Origin: Qipengyuania sp. YIM B01966
Lineage (GTDB): Bacteria > Pseudomonadota > Alphaproteobacteria > Sphingomonadales > Sphingomonadaceae
Reading direction: 5' to 3'
Length of the DNA stretch: 64,000 nt
Assembly (NCBI RefSeq): GCF_016461955.1
Contig: NZ_JADMNM010000001.1
Coordinates: forward strand, 1-64,000
The notes beneath the pieces were generated by a model. It saw only the letters and a program-made list of their open reading frames with translations, made no database searches and was not told where the DNA came from. Shown piece by piece: positions 33,903 through 44,497 of this stretch. Position numbers and translations under genes: made by a program. Every line of letters begins with the position of its first letter. Within the stretch, counting starts at the first letter, position 1.

Positions 33903-36622
33903 CAGAACTGGGTTCCTACGTTGAAGGAGAAGAGCTTGGTATCGTCGCCCGGCTGCTTGCGCAGCGCATGGGCAATGTCGATGCGGAACGGGCCGAACGG
34001 CGAGTTCCAGTTGACCCCGATGCCGACCGAGACGCGCGGGCTGGCCGAATCGCCCAGGAACACCTCCTGGAACGGTCCGATATTGTTCAGCAGCGGGGTG
34101 TTGGCGACGCCACCTGGCGAAGTCGGACGGGTCACGATCTGCGTGATGTTGTTGCCCGCCGCATCCTTGCCGGTGATTTCGGTGTAGAGCGCGTTACCTT
34201 CGCCGTCGCGTTGCGGATAGTTGATCCCGCCCGGGAACGGGCTGTTCAGCAGCGTCGGACGGCGGACATTCCATAGCGCCCCGACATCAACGAAGACCGA
34301 CGGGCGCAAGCCCATTTCGCGTGCGCCCGAACCCAGCGGAATCTCGAGCTCAGCCCGGCCCAGGTAATAGGCATTGCCGCCCAGCGCGTCGTCGGACAGC
34401 AATTCCTTGCGATCGGTGATGACCTCGACCACCCCGTCATTGTTGGTATCGACCAGCCGCTGGCGCATGACGCGCGGGCCGACGCCGCGAATGTCGAAGC
34501 CGCGGATCTGCGGCTCGCCGAGGAAGAAGCGGTCGGTCAGGCGGACATCGTCGCCCACCCGGTCCTTGAGCCCGCGGATCACCCCGCCCTCGCCCTGCAG
34601 CGAGAACACGAACCCGTTCAGCACCGGCCAGTACTGCGCCGCGCGCCCGCGCAGGCGGAAAAAGTTCACGTCGCCGCCGAGCCCGGCATAATCGGCCGTC
34701 AACGACAGGTTCCGGCCACGGCGCGGACGGTAAGCGTTGTCGAGCGTGCTCATCGCCAGCGTCAGGCCGAGGATCGAGCTGGTCCGCTTGCCCAGCGCAT
34801 CGCATAGATAGCGCCCGGCCAGCAGCGGCTCGCACTCGACCACCCCGTCGCCGTCGAAATCGTTGAAGAACTGGTTTTCGTCGAGCGTGATGTTGTCACG
34901 GTTGAGCGTATAGCTGCCGATCGCGGAGATATATTCGGTCAGCGGCACGCCCAGCCGGAGCGAGCCGCCCAGCGTCGATTGCTTGTAGGTCGTGTTGCGC
35001 TCGTTACCGAGATAATTGAAGCTGTTGTAGTCGCGGAAATACAGGTCCACCCCGGCCGAGACGTTGCGGTCGAACACATAGGGTTCGGTGAAGCTGACGC
35101 CGAAATTCTTCGAATAGCGGGAATAGTTCGCCTGCAGGCCGATCGTCTGCCCGCGTCCGCGGAAATTGCGCTGGCGCACCGACGCGGCAAGGATGAAGCT
35201 TTCGAGCGAGGAGAAGCCCGCCGAGAGCTGCAATTCGCCGGTCGCCTGCTCCTCGACATTGGCGGTCAGCACGATCCGGTCGGGGCTGGAGCCTTCGGAC
35301 TGCGTGACCTCGAAGTTTTCCTGAAAATAGCCGAGCGACTGGATGCGGTTGCTCGACCGCTTGACCGCCAGCGAATTGAACGCATCGCCTTCGGCCACGC
35401 GGAATTCGCGGCGGATCACCTTGTCCTGCGTCAGCGTGTTGCCGTTGACGTCAATCCGCTCGACATAGACACGCGGCGCTTCGTTGAGGACGAAGGAGAC
35501 GTCCATCGTCAGCGTCTCGCGGTTGCGGCGGAACTGCGGCTGGACGTTGGCAAAGGCGTAGCCGAAGGTGCCAGCCAGCTCGTTGAACTGCTCGACCGTA
35601 TCCTCGACCAGCTTGGCGTTGTACCAGTCGCCTTCCTTCAACGCGAGGTTGCTGGTCATCAGCGCGCTGTCGAAATCGCGGATCTGGCTTTCTACCGAGA
35701 CATTGCCGAACTTGTAGCGCTGACCTTCCTCGACCACGTAGGTGATGATGAAGTCCCGCTGGTCGGGGGTCAGCTCGGCCACCGCCGAAACGACGCGGAA
35801 ATCGGCATAGCCCTGCGTCAGATAGAATTGGCGGAGCTTTTGCTGGTCGAAGGCCAGCCGGTCGGGATCGTAGGTGGTGCCCGAGCTGAAGAAGCTGGTC
35901 AGCCGCGACTGCTTGGTCATCATCTCGCCGCGCAGATCGCCGTCTGAAAATGCCTCGTTGCCGATGATGTTGATCTGCCGGACCTTGGAGCGCGGCCCTT
36001 CGTTGATCTCGAACACGATGTCGACGCGGTTCTGGCTCAGCTCGACCATCTTGGGCTCGACCGTGGCCGCAAACCGCCCCTGCCGCTTGTACAGTTCGAG
36101 AATACGCGCAACGTCGGCGCGGACCTTCGAGCGGGTGAATATCTGCCGTGCCGCAAGCCGGATTTCGGGCAGGATCTTGTCGTCCTTGATCCGCTTGTTG
36201 CCTTCGAGGATGATGCGATTGACGACCGGGTTTTCCGCCACCTCGACTACCACGTTGCCGCCTTCGTTACGCACCGCGGCGGTGGCAAACAGTTCGGTCG
36301 CGTAGAGATCCTTCAGCGCCTGGTCGGCGGCGGCTTCGGTATAGACGTCGCCCACCCGCAGTCGGATGTAGGACAGGATAGTCTGCGCCTCCAGCCGCTG
36401 GGCGCCCACCACCGAGAGTGAGCGGATCACCTCGCCCTGCGGTGCGGGTGCGACGGGTTGCGCCTCGGGCATGGTGGCGGTTTGCGCCATCGCCGTGGCG
36501 GGCAGGCCTGCCAGCATGGTTCCGCCGAGCAAGGCGGCGAACAGCCGCTTGCCTTCGTTCATCCGGTTTGTTCCGGCCAACACCCGATCCTTCATTGATA
36601 CGGTCTTCCCGTCAAAATCCAT
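33902..36622 (-). CDS. bamA: Outer membrane protein assembly factor BamA
   Basis: About 906 residues: signal peptide (KRLFAALLGGTMLAGLPATAMAQ), five POTRA repeats (about residues 55 to 420, e.g. IRSLSVVGAQRLEAQTILSYI) and a C-terminal 16-strand Omp85 barrel ending in KLFSFNVGTQF with the terminal aromatic. It inserts beta-barrel proteins in the outer membrane. The barrel holds RGFDIRGVGPR, the family's essential RGF motif, and acidic calcium-like loops (DFDGDGVVE, DTNNDGVVE). The start is uncertain: ATGs at 36622, 36595 and 36562 are in frame; 36622 has AGGGAAA upstream, 36562 gives the tightest signal peptide. Confidence 0.95.
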   Translation of the reverse strand: MDFDGKTVSMKDRVLAGTNRMNEGKRLFAALLGGTMLAGLPATAMAQTATMPEAQPVAPAPQGEVIRSLSVVGAQRLEAQTILSYIRLRVGDVYTEAAADQALKDLYATELFATAAVRNEGGNVVVEVAENPVVNRIILEGNKRIKDDKILPEIRLAARQIFTRSKVRADVARILELYKRQGRFAATVEPKMVELSQNRVDIVFEINEGPRSKVRQINIIGNEAFSDGDLRGEMMTKQSRLTSFFSSGTTYDPDRLAFDQQKLRQFYLTQGYADFRVVSAVAELTPDQRDFIITYVVEEGQRYKFGNVSVESQIRDFDSALMTSNLALKEGDWYNAKLVEDTVEQFNELAGTFGYAFANVQPQFRRNRETLTMDVSFVLNEAPRVYVERIDVNGNTLTQDKVIRREFRVAEGDAFNSLAVKRSSNRIQSLGYFQENFEVTQSEGSSPDRIVLTANVEEQATGELQLSAGFSSLESFILAASVRQRNFRGRGQTIGLQANYSRYSKNFGVSFTEPYVFDRNVSAGVDLYFRDYNSFNYLGNERNTTYKQSTLGGSLRLGVPLTEYISAIGSYTLNRDNITLDENQFFNDFDGDGVVECEPLLAGRYLCDALGKRTSSILGLTLAMSTLDNAYRPRRGRNLSLTADYAGLGGDVNFFRLRGRAAQYWPVLNGFVFSLQGEGGVIRGLKDRVGDDVRLTDRFFLGEPQIRGFDIRGVGPRVMRQRLVDTNNDGVVEVITDRKELLSDDALGGNAYYLGRAELEIPLGSGAREMGLRPSVFVDVGALWNVRRPTLLNSPFPGGINYPQRDGEGNALYTEITGKDAAGNNITQIVTRPTSPGGVANTPLLNNIGPFQEVFLGDSASPRVSVGIGVNWNSPFGPFRIDIAHALRKQPGDDTKLFSFNVGTQF

Positions 36623-36743
36623 TCCGTTTCCCTGAATCGGCCACACACCGATACCAGGACCGCCGGACGCAGCGCAGAGCGTCCTGTGCCCGATGGATCA
36701 TCTCCAATCAAGCAAGTGCCGGGCGCAATCGCCATCTTTCGTC

Positions 36744-37862
36744 CTAGCTTCCGCCCAGCAAGGGCAGCGAGATCAGGTCGTTTGCGGTAACGAACAGCAT
36801 CAGCACCAGCACCAGCCCCACACCGGTGCGATAGGCCCACTCCATCTTCTGCGGATCGACCGGCTTCCGGCGTACCGCCTCTGCCGCGTAAAAAGCCAGG
36901 TGACCGCCATCGAGCGCCGGAATTGGCAACAGGTTGATGAATGCCAAGTTAATTGAAATCAGCGCGATGAAGCTGACAAACGCAATCGGCCCGAGGCTGA
37001 GTTGCTCTCCGGAAAACTTGGCAATCTTGAGCGGCCCGCCCAGCTCGCGCACCGACCGTTCGCCGGTGAAGATCTGGGCAATGCCGGCCACCATCATCCG
37101 CACGAGCCCGACACTCTGATCGACCGCAAGGGTGGTCGCCTCAAACAGGCCCACCGGCACAATGTCTGGCCGCGCGGCCGCGATGCCGAGCCGGCCAAGG
37201 CGCGATTCATTGCCGAAACGATCGGTTTCGATGGCGGTGGCGATCTTGACCGGGATTGTGGTTTCAGCACCGTCCCGCTGATAGGTGACTCTCACCGTGC
37301 GCCCGGGATACAGCATCACGCGCTCGGCAATATCGCTGAAGTGGAGCACACCCTCCCCGTCGATCGCGACGATGCGGTCGCCCGGCTCCAGCCCTGCGGC
37401 CAGCGCGGGCGAACCTTCGGCCAGCCCGCCGATCACCGTGTTCGGTTCGAGCTTGCCATAGGCAAGGTTGAACCCGGCAAAGATCGCCACCGTGACGAGT
37501 ATGTTCATCACCGGTCCGGCCAGCACGATCAGCGCGCGCTGCCACAGCGGCGCGAACTGAAACGCACCCTCGCGCTCTGCCGGCGGTGTTGTGGCCCTCG
37601 CCTCCGCGTCGGGGATGCTGGCCGGGTTCATGTCGCCCTTGAACTGGACATAACCGCCCAGCGGCAGGGCGGACAATTTCCACCGCGTCCCGCGCCGGTC
37701 GGTAAAGCCGGCGAGCTCGCGCCCGAACCCGACCGAAAACGCGTCGGCCTTTACGCCGAACCAGCGCCCGACAAGGTAGTGGCCCAGCTCGTGCAACGTC
37801 ACCAGCGGCCCCAGCACCAGCAGGAAACCGACAATATACAGCCAGAAGGGGGGCGATTCCAA
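36744..37862 (-). CDS. rseP: Site-2 metalloprotease RseP
   Basis: A 372-residue intramembrane zinc protease that cleaves anti-sigma factors and remnant signal peptides. HELGH near the N-terminus (LVTLHELGHYLVGRWFG) and the C-terminal NLLPIPALDGGHLAFY supply zinc ligands and the Asp; one PDZ domain lies between (GSPALAAGLEPGDRIVAIDGE). There is no ATG before the first span: a TTG at 37862, one base after the dxr stop and 10 bases behind GGAG, is the only sensible start. Confidence 0.93.
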   Translation of the reverse strand: MESPPFWLYIVGFLLVLGPLVTLHELGHYLVGRWFGVKADAFSVGFGRELAGFTDRRGTRWKLSALPLGGYVQFKGDMNPASIPDAEARATTPPAEREGAFQFAPLWQRALIVLAGPVMNILVTVAIFAGFNLAYGKLEPNTVIGGLAEGSPALAAGLEPGDRIVAIDGEGVLHFSDIAERVMLYPGRTVRVTYQRDGAETTIPVKIATAIETDRFGNESRLGRLGIAAARPDIVPVGLFEATTLAVDQSVGLVRMMVAGIAQIFTGERSVRELGGPLKIAKFSGEQLSLGPIAFVSFIALISINLAFINLLPIPALDGGHLAFYAAEAVRRKPVDPQKMEWAYRTGVGLVLVLMLFVTANDLISLPLLGGS

Positions 37863-37863
37863 T

Positions 37864-39015
37864 TCAGCAACGCTCCAGCAAGTGCGCCGCGCGGGCTCTG
37901 GCCGCCTGGTCCACCGCAAACACATCGTCGAGCGTGACCGGCCGCGCCAGATCCAGCGAAGCGAGGGTTTCGCTGACCAATGGCGCAATCCGGGTGAACT
38001 TTATCTGACCGGCGAGAAACGCGCCAACGGCGATTTCGTTCGCTGCATTGAGCACCGCCGGAGCCGCTCCGCCCGCTTCTGCCGCCTCGCGCGCAAGCCG
38101 TGTCGCGGGGAAGCGCACCTCGTCAGGCGCAAAGAAGGTGAGTTGGCCGAGCGCTGCCAGATCGAGCGGCGCCATCGGCGTCTCCATCCGCGCCGGCCAG
38201 GCGAGGCACGAGGCGATCGGCACGCGCATATCGGATGGCCCAAGCTGGGCGAGCGACGAGCCGTCGCGATATTCGACCAGCGAATGGATTACGCTTTGCG
38301 GGTGGACCACGATCTTGAGCGCATCGAGCGGGATCGGGAACAGATGATGCGCCTCGATCAGTTCGAGGCCCTTGTTGAACATCGTCGCCGAATCGACGCT
38401 GATCTTGGCGCCCATCGACCAGTTGGGATGGGCGACCGCCTGTGCCGGGCTCGCCGCGTCGAGTTGCGCGGCGCTCCATTCCCGTAGCGGCCCGCCGCTG
38501 GCGGTCAGGGTGATCGACCGGACATCGCTGAGCTCGTTCCCGGCGAGGCACTGGAAGATCGCATTGTGTTCGCTATCCATCGGCAGCAACGTGGCGCCGT
38601 GCCGGGCAACCGCGGCGGTCATCACGCTGCCGGCGGAGACCAGCGCCTCCTTGTTGGCGAGCGCAACCGCCGCGCCCCGCTCGATCGCGGCCATGGTCGG
38701 CGCGAGGCCCGCGCAGCCGACGATGGCCGCTACCACCAGATCGGCCGGGCATTGGGCTGCCTCAATCAGCGCGGCCGGGCCGCCGGCAGCCGTCACGCCG
38801 CTCCCGGCGAGCGCCTCGCGCAGCGCGGGCAGCTGCGCCTCATCGCCGATCACCGCCATCTCGGCGCTGAATTCGCGAGCGAGGGCAGCCAGATCGGCGA
38901 CGTTCGTTTGCGCGGTCAGCGCGGCGACTTGCCAGTCAGCCCGGTTGCGCCGGACGAGATCGAGCGTGGACCCGCCGATCGAGCCGGTCGCGCCGAGAAT
39001 GCTGATCCGTCTCAT
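37864..39015 (-). CDS. dxr: 1-deoxy-D-xylulose 5-phosphate reductoisomerase
   Basis: A 383-residue NADPH enzyme converting DXP to MEP, committing step of the non-mevalonate isoprenoid pathway. N-terminal [16 protein letters not shown] binds [16 protein letters not shown] and [26 protein letters not shown] hold metal and substrate ligands. The product feeds undecaprenyl-PP synthase two genes upstream and carotenoid or ubiquinone synthesis elsewhere. The ATG overlaps the cdsA stop (ATGA). Confidence 0.97.
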   Translation of the reverse strand: MRRISILGATGSIGGSTLDLVRRNRADWQVAALTAQTNVADLAALAREFSAEMAVIGDEAQLPALREALAGSGVTAAGGPAALIEAAQCPADLVVAAIVGCAGLAPTMAAIERGAAVALANKEALVSAGSVMTAAVARHGATLLPMDSEHNAIFQCLAGNELSDVRSITLTASGGPLREWSAAQLDAASPAQAVAHPNWSMGAKISVDSATMFNKGLELIEAHHLFPIPLDALKIVVHPQSVIHSLVEYRDGSSLAQLGPSDMRVPIASCLAWPARMETPMAPLDLAALGQLTFFAPDEVRFPATRLAREAAEAGGAAPAVLNAANEIAVGAFLAGQIKFTRIAPLVSETLASLDLARPVTLDDVFAVDQAARARAAHLLERC

Positions 39016-39746
39016 CCCGTCACGCCCGCGAAATGAGCGAGGCCGAAGAGGGACAGCACCGCCAGCAGCCCGTCCACCCGGTCGAATAGCCCGCCATGGC
39101 CCGGAATGAGGTTGCTCGAATCCTTCACCCCGGCCCGGCGTTTCATCCAGCTTTCGAAGAAATCACCCACCTGTGCGACCACTGCAAGCAGCGCGCCAAG
39201 CCCCAGCCCGGCCAGCGTGGCCGGCCCGAAAAAGGCGGATGGCTGCGGCCCTGATCCGCCCAGCGCCGAAAGCAGGTAGCTGACGAACCCGGCAATGCCC
39301 GCCAGCGCGATTGCGGCGGCCAGCATTCCGCCAAGCAACCCTGCCCATGTCTTTGACGGGCTGATCGCGGGGGCAATTTTCGGCCCGCCGATCGCGCGTC
39401 CGGCGAAATAAGCGCCGGTATCGGTGGCCACGACGCCGATCACCGGGATCAGCGGGGTCAGCCAGTCATCCTGGCGCAGGATAATCAGCATCACGGCGGC
39501 GACGGCGATGTAGATCGCCCCGCCAAGCATCCAGAGAAGCCCGCTCGCACCGCGCGCGAAACCGTTGACCAGCCGAGTGAATTCCCAGAACACTCCGCCC
39601 GCGACCAGCACCACGAAGGCCGTCCATAGCCAGCCACCGGCGACCACCGCCCCGATTGCAAGCGCAACCATAACCAGCGCCGACAGAACGCGCACCCCAA
39701 GATCGGAATTGCGCGCGCGCCGCGGCGCTGGCTCAGCGTCCGCCAT
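39012..39746 (-). CDS. cdsA: Phosphatidate cytidylyltransferase
   Basis: A 244-residue polytopic membrane enzyme making CDP-diacylglycerol, precursor for PgsA and PssA, both encoded in this window. The signature is near the C-terminus: [32 protein letters not shown] and [17 protein letters not shown] are conserved too. [13 protein letters not shown] gives the start at 39746, 14 bases inside uppS. Confidence 0.95.
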   Translation of the reverse strand: MADAEPAPRRARNSDLGVRVLSALVMVALAIGAVVAGGWLWTAFVVLVAGGVFWEFTRLVNGFARGASGLLWMLGGAIYIAVAAVMLIILRQDDWLTPLIPVIGVVATDTGAYFAGRAIGGPKIAPAISPSKTWAGLLGGMLAAAIALAGIAGFVSYLLSALGGSGPQPSAFFGPATLAGLGLGALLAVVAQVGDFFESWMKRRAGVKDSSNLIPGHGGLFDRVDGLLAVLSLFGLAHFAGVTG

Positions 39747-40422
39747 AGCGGCGCTCCCGCGTGGCGAAATCCTGGAGCGCCGCCGCCAGGTGCTCGGGCG
39801 TGAAATCGGGCCACAGCGTGTCGACAAACAGCATCTCGGCATAGGCCGCCTGCCACAGCAGGAAGTTCGACAGGCGCACTTCGCCGCTGGTTCGGATCAG
39901 CAGATCGAGCGGCGGGAGACTGGCGGTATCAAGCTGCGCGGCGATGGCTTCGGGGGTGATCGCACCTTCAGCGGCGGCAGCAGAAGCGGCGCGGGCGATT
40001 TCCTGCTGCCCGCCATAGTTCAGCGCCACCGCCAGGGTGCGCGTGCCGCGGGCCGTCTGCCTCAGCGCGTCGTCGAGCATGGCGACGATATCCGGCGCCA
40101 GCCCACGCCAGTCGCCGATGATGTGGAGCCTGACACCGTGCTCTATGAACTCGGGCAGGTCGGAGCGAATGAACTTGCGCATCAGCCCCATCAGATCGTC
40201 GACCTCGTCCTCGGGTCGTTTCCAGTTCTCCGAAGAGAAGGCGTAGAGCGTCAGGCATTCGAGATCGAGGGCAGCTGTTGCCCGGACCAGCTTGCGCACC
40301 GCCTCCACGCCGCGCTGATGGCCGACCACGCGGGGCAGGTGGCGACGCTTGGCCCAGCGGCCATTGCCATCCATGATGATCGCCACATGGCGCGCACGCG
40401 CAGGCGCGATCGTCGCCGTCAT
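39733..40422 (-). CDS. uppS: Undecaprenyl diphosphate synthase
   Basis: A 229-residue cis-prenyltransferase making the C55 lipid carrier for peptidoglycan and polysaccharide. [16 protein letters not shown] holds the catalytic Asp; [30 protein letters not shown] and the [10 protein letters not shown] end are family motifs. It overlaps cdsA by 14 bases and follows frr by 34. Confidence 0.97.
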   Translation of the reverse strand: MTATIAPARARHVAIIMDGNGRWAKRRHLPRVVGHQRGVEAVRKLVRATAALDLECLTLYAFSSENWKRPEDEVDDLMGLMRKFIRSDLPEFIEHGVRLHIIGDWRGLAPDIVAMLDDALRQTARGTRTLAVALNYGGQQEIARAASAAAAEGAITPEAIAAQLDTASLPPLDLLIRTSGEVRLSNFLLWQAAYAEMLFVDTLWPDFTPEHLAAALQDFATRERRYGGR

Positions 40423-40456
40423 TGCGTGCGGAACCTCGTCATGGCCGCGCCGGGCA

Positions 40457-41014
40457 TCACTGGCTGAGGATTTCCTTTACCTTGGCCGCGACCACCGTGT
40501 CGGTTTCCGCAACGTGATTGTCAGTCATCTTCTGGACCTCGTCCTCGGCGCGCTTGCGGTCGTCTTCCGAAATATCCTTCTTCTTCTCGTCATCCTTCAG
40601 CGCCTCCATTCCGTCGCGGCGGACATTGCGGATGGCGATCTTGGCCTTCTCGCCATATTCGCCGGCAAGCTTGGCCAGGTCCTTGCGGCGCTCCTCGGTG
40701 AGGTCGGGCAACGGCAGGCGCAGGGTCTGCCCGTCGATCATCGGGTTGAGGCCGAGGTTCGATTTGGCGATCCCCTTTTCGACCGCGATCAGGTTCGACT
40801 TGTCCCACACCTGCACGCTCAGCATCCGCGGTTCGGGCGCAGAGACGGTCGCCACCTGGTTCAATGGCATCATCGCGCCATACACCTCGACCACCACCGG
40901 ATCGAGCAGGCTGGTATTGGCCCGGCCCGTCCTGAGCCCCGACAAATCGCCCTTGAGGCTCTCCACCGCGCCCTTCATCCGCCGTTCGATGTCGGCCTTG
41001 TCGTATTTCGCCAT
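40457..41014 (-). CDS. frr: Ribosome recycling factor
   Basis: A 185-residue factor that, with EF-G, splits post-termination ribosomes. [28 protein letters not shown] and the C-terminal [19 protein letters not shown] are canonical. [12 protein letters not shown] sets the start at 41014; pyrH ends 2 bases before it. The final helix ends KVKEILSQ. Standard length and sequence. Confidence 0.98.
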   Translation of the reverse strand: MAKYDKADIERRMKGAVESLKGDLSGLRTGRANTSLLDPVVVEVYGAMMPLNQVATVSAPEPRMLSVQVWDKSNLIAVEKGIAKSNLGLNPMIDGQTLRLPLPDLTEERRKDLAKLAGEYGEKAKIAIRNVRRDGMEALKDDEKKKDISEDDRKRAEDEVQKMTDNHVAETDTVVAAKVKEILSQ

Positions 41015-41016
41015 GA

Positions 41017-41736
41017 TCAGCTTCCCTGCACTATCGTCTGGACACCATCGCCGCGCAGCACACGCGCGAGATTGCCCTGTTCGCGGATCGAGAACACCAC
41101 GATCGGAATGGCATTGTCGCGACAAAGCGCGACAGCAGAGGCGTCCATCACCTGGAGATTGTCTGCCAGGACCCGGTCGTAAGTAACGGTGTCGAAACGG
41201 TTGGCGGATGCGTTGCGCTTCGGATCGCTGTCATAGACCCCGTCAACGCTGGTGCCCTTGAGCAGTGCATCGCAGCGCATTTCCGCCGCGCGCAAAGCGG
41301 CCCCGCTATCGGTTGTAAAATAAGGCGCACCGACGCCCGCGGCGAAGATCACCACCCGCCCCTTTTCCAGATGACGCTCGGCGCGCCGGCGGATCACCGG
41401 TTCGCACACCGCGTCCATCTGAATGGCCGACTGGACCCGCGTCTGCACCCCGATCTGTTCGAGCGCATTCTGCATGGCGAGCGCGTTCATCACCGTCGCC
41501 AGCATCCCCATGTAATCGGCCTGCGCGCGGTCCATCCCCGCCGCCGCCCCCGCCATCCCGCGAAAGATATTGCCGCCGCCGATCACCAGGCAGATTTCAA
41601 GTCCCGTATCCTTGGCGGCCTTTACCTCCTCGGCCAGCTGGGCGACGAAGGCCGGATCGATGCCGAACTGCTGATTGCCCATCAGCACCTCGCCCGACAG
41701 CTTCAGCAGGACGCGTTTCATCGGTGGGAGGGGCAT
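41017..41736 (-). CDS. pyrH: UMP kinase
   Basis: A 239-residue hexameric bacterial UMP kinase of pyrimidine nucleotide synthesis. [14 protein letters not shown] (phosphate site), [10 protein letters not shown] and [16 protein letters not shown] are diagnostic. The start may be the ATG at 41736 or the one at 41721 (MKRVLLK). It is first of the minus-strand run below the metallophosphoesterase; in most alphaproteobacteria it directly follows tsf. Confidence 0.96.
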   Translation of the reverse strand: MPLPPMKRVLLKLSGEVLMGNQQFGIDPAFVAQLAEEVKAAKDTGLEICLVIGGGNIFRGMAGAAAGMDRAQADYMGMLATVMNALAMQNALEQIGVQTRVQSAIQMDAVCEPVIRRRAERHLEKGRVVIFAAGVGAPYFTTDSGAALRAAEMRCDALLKGTSVDGVYDSDPKRNASANRFDTVTYDRVLADNLQVMDASAVALCRDNAIPIVVFSIREQGNLARVLRGDGVQTIVQGS

Positions 41737-41791
41737 GTCGAGACGGAATTTCCCAGTTGCAGCAAAGGTTGCCGCTCCTTAGCCACGAAGC

Positions 41792-42637
41792 GTGACACGC
41801 GCAAAGGGAAAGCCCCGCCCCCGGCTATGGCGGATCATCGCCCCCCTCCTGTGCGCGGCACCGGCGTTGGTTGGCGCCAAGGCGTGGCACGATACGATGC
41901 GCGACCCGGCGGTTCGCACCGTATCGGTGCCGCGATCGCTGGTTGACGCCCGTCACCCCCGCCGGATCGTCCTGCTCAGTGATCTGCACGTCGCGGGACC
42001 GGATATGCCGCCTTCGCGGCTGGCCCGGATCGTCGCGCAAGTGAACCAGCTGAAGCCCGATCTGGTGCTATTCGCCGGCGATTTTGTCAGCGACAAGCGC
42101 GCCGCGAGCCGACACTATTCGACAGCGGCATCGGTGGCGCCCCTTGGCAAAATTGACCGGCGCGCAGTGGGCCTGGCGGTGCCGGGCAACCACGACCATT
42201 GGCGCGACGTCGGCGAGTTGAAGCGCGAGCTGGCGAAGGTGCACATCGATGTGTTGCAAAACGCCGTGACCATAGCCGGTGGTGTGCCGATTGCAGGGTT
42301 GGACGACGATTTTACCAATCACGCCGATATTGCGCGGACCATGTCCGCACTCGTGGCGCAGGGCGGTCACGGGGTGGTTCTGAGCCACAGCCCCGATCCT
42401 TTTCCCGCGCTTCCTCCGCGCACTGGGCTCGTGCTGGCAGGTCATACACATTGCGGCCAGATTGCTTGGCCATGGGGCGGCGCACCCGCCAGCATGTCCC
42501 GCTATGGACAGCGTTATGCCTGCGGCGTGGTGCGAGAAAACGGTAACATCCTGATTACCAGCGCAGGTCTTGGCACCAGCGTCGTGCCGTTCCGCCTTTT
42601 CACCCAGCCGGAAATCTGGGTCATCGATATTCGCTGA
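41792..42637 (+). CDS. Calcineurin-like metallophosphoesterase
   Basis: A 281-residue phosphoesterase of the YkuE/YaeI type with a GTG start at 41792 and an N-terminal membrane segment (WRIIAPLLCAAPALVGAKAW). All metal motifs are present: LLSDLHVAG, FAGDFVSDK, GNHDHWRD, LSHSPD and GHTHCGQIAWP. Relatives act on phospholipid or nucleotide phosphodiesters at the inner membrane; the substrate here is not known. It lies on the plus strand between tsf and pyrH, which are usually contiguous, 55 bp from the divergent pyrH and 60 bp from the tsf stop. Confidence 0.88.
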   Translation: MTRAKGKPRPRLWRIIAPLLCAAPALVGAKAWHDTMRDPAVRTVSVPRSLVDARHPRRIVLLSDLHVAGPDMPPSRLARIVAQVNQLKPDLVLFAGDFVSDKRAASRHYSTAASVAPLGKIDRRAVGLAVPGNHDHWRDVGELKRELAKVHIDVLQNAVTIAGGVPIAGLDDDFTNHADIARTMSALVAQGGHGVVLSHSPDPFPALPPRTGLVLAGHTHCGQIAWPWGGAPASMSRYGQRYACGVVRENGNILITSAGLGTSVVPFRLFTQPEIWVIDIR

Positions 42638-42646
42638 GCTGATGTG

Positions 42647-42676
42647 AAAACGGCCGCCGGATCGTTCCGGCGGCCG
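42647..42676 (-). terminator. Rho-independent terminator of rpsB-tsf
   Basis: On the minus strand, CGGCCGCCGG-AACGAT-CCGGCGGCCG is a perfect 10-bp stem followed by TTTTCA, 22 bases after the tsf stop. It separates rpsB-tsf from the rest of the cluster and could also stop the convergent metallophosphoesterase transcript. Confidence 0.9.
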
Positions 42677-42697
42677 CGTTCTAGATGACAGGAAACC

Positions 42698-43624
42698 TCA
42701 GCCCTTGACGGCGGCGGCGACTTCGGCGGCGAAGTCGGTTTCTTCCTTCTCGATGCCTTCGCCCAGTTGGAAGCGGACGTAGTCGACCAGCTTCACCGTG
42801 CCGCCGGCATCCTTGCCCGCCTTGGCGACGACATCGGCGATCGGGGTCTTGCCGTCCTTGACGAACAGCTGGCTGAGCAGCGCGTTTTCCTTGGCGAACT
42901 TGGCCACCGCACCATCGACCATCTTGGCCTGCACCTCGGCGGGCTTGCCGCTTTCGGCGGCCTTTTCGCCGGCGATCTTGCGTTCGCGTTCGATCACGTC
43001 GGCATCGAGGCCGTCCGCATCGAGCGCCTGCGGAAATGCGGCGGCGATGTGCATCGCCACATCCTTGCCCAAAGGCTCCAGCACATCGGCGCCGAGATCG
43101 CTTTCGAGCGCAACCAGCACACCGATCTTGCCCAGATTTGGCGCCGCGGCGTTGTGGACGTAAGGCACGATCATGCCCTGACCGACCGAGACGGTCTTCA
43201 TCCGGCGCACCTGCTGGTTTTCGCCGATCGTCGCGACATTGTCGGTCAGCTTGTCGCCCACCGTGCCGCCATCGGGGTAAGCCGCATCCTTGAGCGCGGC
43301 GACATCATCGCCATCGACATTCAGCGCTGCATCGGTGGTCTTGCGGACGAAATCCTGGAACTTGTCGTTCTTGGCAACGAAGTCGGTTTCCGAGTTCACC
43401 TCGACCGCAACGCCCTTCGTGCCCGCCACGGCGACGCCGACAAGGCCTTCGGCCGCAGTGCGGCTCGACTTCTTCTGCGCGGTGGCGAGGCCCTTGGCGC
43501 GCAGCGCGTCGACCGCAGCCTCGATATCGCCGCCCGATGCTTCGAGCGCCTTCTTCGCATCCATCATGCCCGCGCCGGTCTTCTCGCGCAGGGTCTTCAC
43601 ATCGGCGAGCGTGTAATCGGCCAT
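42698..43624 (-). CDS. tsf: Elongation factor Ts
   Basis: A 308-residue guanine-nucleotide exchange factor for EF-Tu. [22 protein letters not shown] at the N-terminus, [13 protein letters not shown], and [11 protein letters not shown] are standard. AAGGA lies 7 bases before the ATG. It follows rpsB by 93 bp and ends at a strong terminator, so rpsB-tsf is a closed operon. Confidence 0.98.
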   Translation of the reverse strand: MADYTLADVKTLREKTGAGMMDAKKALEASGGDIEAAVDALRAKGLATAQKKSSRTAAEGLVGVAVAGTKGVAVEVNSETDFVAKNDKFQDFVRKTTDAALNVDGDDVAALKDAAYPDGGTVGDKLTDNVATIGENQQVRRMKTVSVGQGMIVPYVHNAAAPNLGKIGVLVALESDLGADVLEPLGKDVAMHIAAAFPQALDADGLDADVIERERKIAGEKAAESGKPAEVQAKMVDGAVAKFAKENALLSQLFVKDGKTPIADVVAKAGKDAGGTVKLVDYVRFQLGEGIEKEETDFAAEVAAAVKG

Positions 43625-43717
43625 TGTTCAATCCTTCACTTGGGGGAATGGGCGCGGCCGGAGGGAGCATGATGCCCGCCCCGGCCGCGCCGCCATGTCA
43701 CTGGTGGACGGCGCGTG

Positions 43718-44497
43718 TTACGCGTCGGTGGCTTCCGCCGCCGGCGCGGCGACCGCAGCTTCCGCCGGCGGTTCGTCCATCGCCCCGAAATCGGCGCCCG
43801 AGCTGGTCACGGCCTCGCCCTTGCCGGTCCGCGCCGCTTCGCCGAACGCTTCGCAATAGAGGCGGATGGCGCGGCTGGCGTCATCATTCGCTGGAACAGG
43901 GAAGGCGATGCCGCTCGGATCGACATTGGTGTCGAGCACCGCGACCACCGGAATGCCGAGGACATTGGCTTCCTTAATCGCCAGGTCTTCCTTGTTGGCG
44001 TCGATCACGAACATCACGTCGGGAATGCCGCCCATGTCGCGAATGCCGCCAAGCGACATTTCCAGCTTGTCGCGTTCGCGGGTCAGCTGGAGCACTTCCT
44101 TCTTGGTGAAGCCCGAAGTGTCGCCCGACAGCTGCTCTTCAAGCGTCTTGAGGCGCTTGATTGACTGCGAGATCGTCTTCCAGTTGGTGAGCATCCCGCC
44201 CAGCCAGCGGTGGTTGACGAAATGCTGGCCGGCCGCGCGAGCGGCCTGGGCAATCGGCTCCTGGGCCTGACGCTTGGTGCCGACGAACAGCACCTTCCCG
44301 CCCGAACGAACGGTCTGCGACACGAAGTCGAGCGCGCGCGCCATCAGCGGCACCGTCTGCGACAGGTCGATGATGTGAACCCCGTTGCGAGCACCGAAGA
44401 TGTAGGGCTTCATCCGCGGGTTCCAGCGGTGAGTCTGGTGGCCGAAATGCGCGCCGGCCTCGATCAATTGCTGCATGGAGACGGTCGGGGCCGCCAT
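43718..44497 (-). CDS. rpsB: 30S ribosomal protein S2
   Basis: A 259-residue S2 with canonical [28 protein letters not shown], split here at [15 protein letters not shown], and [14 protein letters not shown]. The C-terminal Ala/Glu-rich tail ([18 protein letters not shown]) is longer than in E. coli and typical of the group. The start at 44497 has AAGGA 7 bases upstream. The 308 bp upstream contain its promoter (not pinned down) and, further up, the tandem LexA-like boxes that face the opposite gene. Confidence 0.97.
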   Translation of the reverse strand: MAAPTVSMQQLIEAGAHFGHQTHRWNPRMKPYIFGARNGVHIIDLSQTVPLMARALDFVSQTVRSGGKVLFVGTKRQAQEPIAQAARAAGQHFVNHRWLGGMLTNWKTISQSIKRLKTLEEQLSGDTSGFTKKEVLQLTRERDKLEMSLGGIRDMGGIPDVMFVIDANKEDLAIKEANVLGIPVVAVLDTNVDPSGIAFPVPANDDASRAIRLYCEAFGEAARTGKGEAVTSSGADFGAMDEPPAEAAVAAPAAEATDA

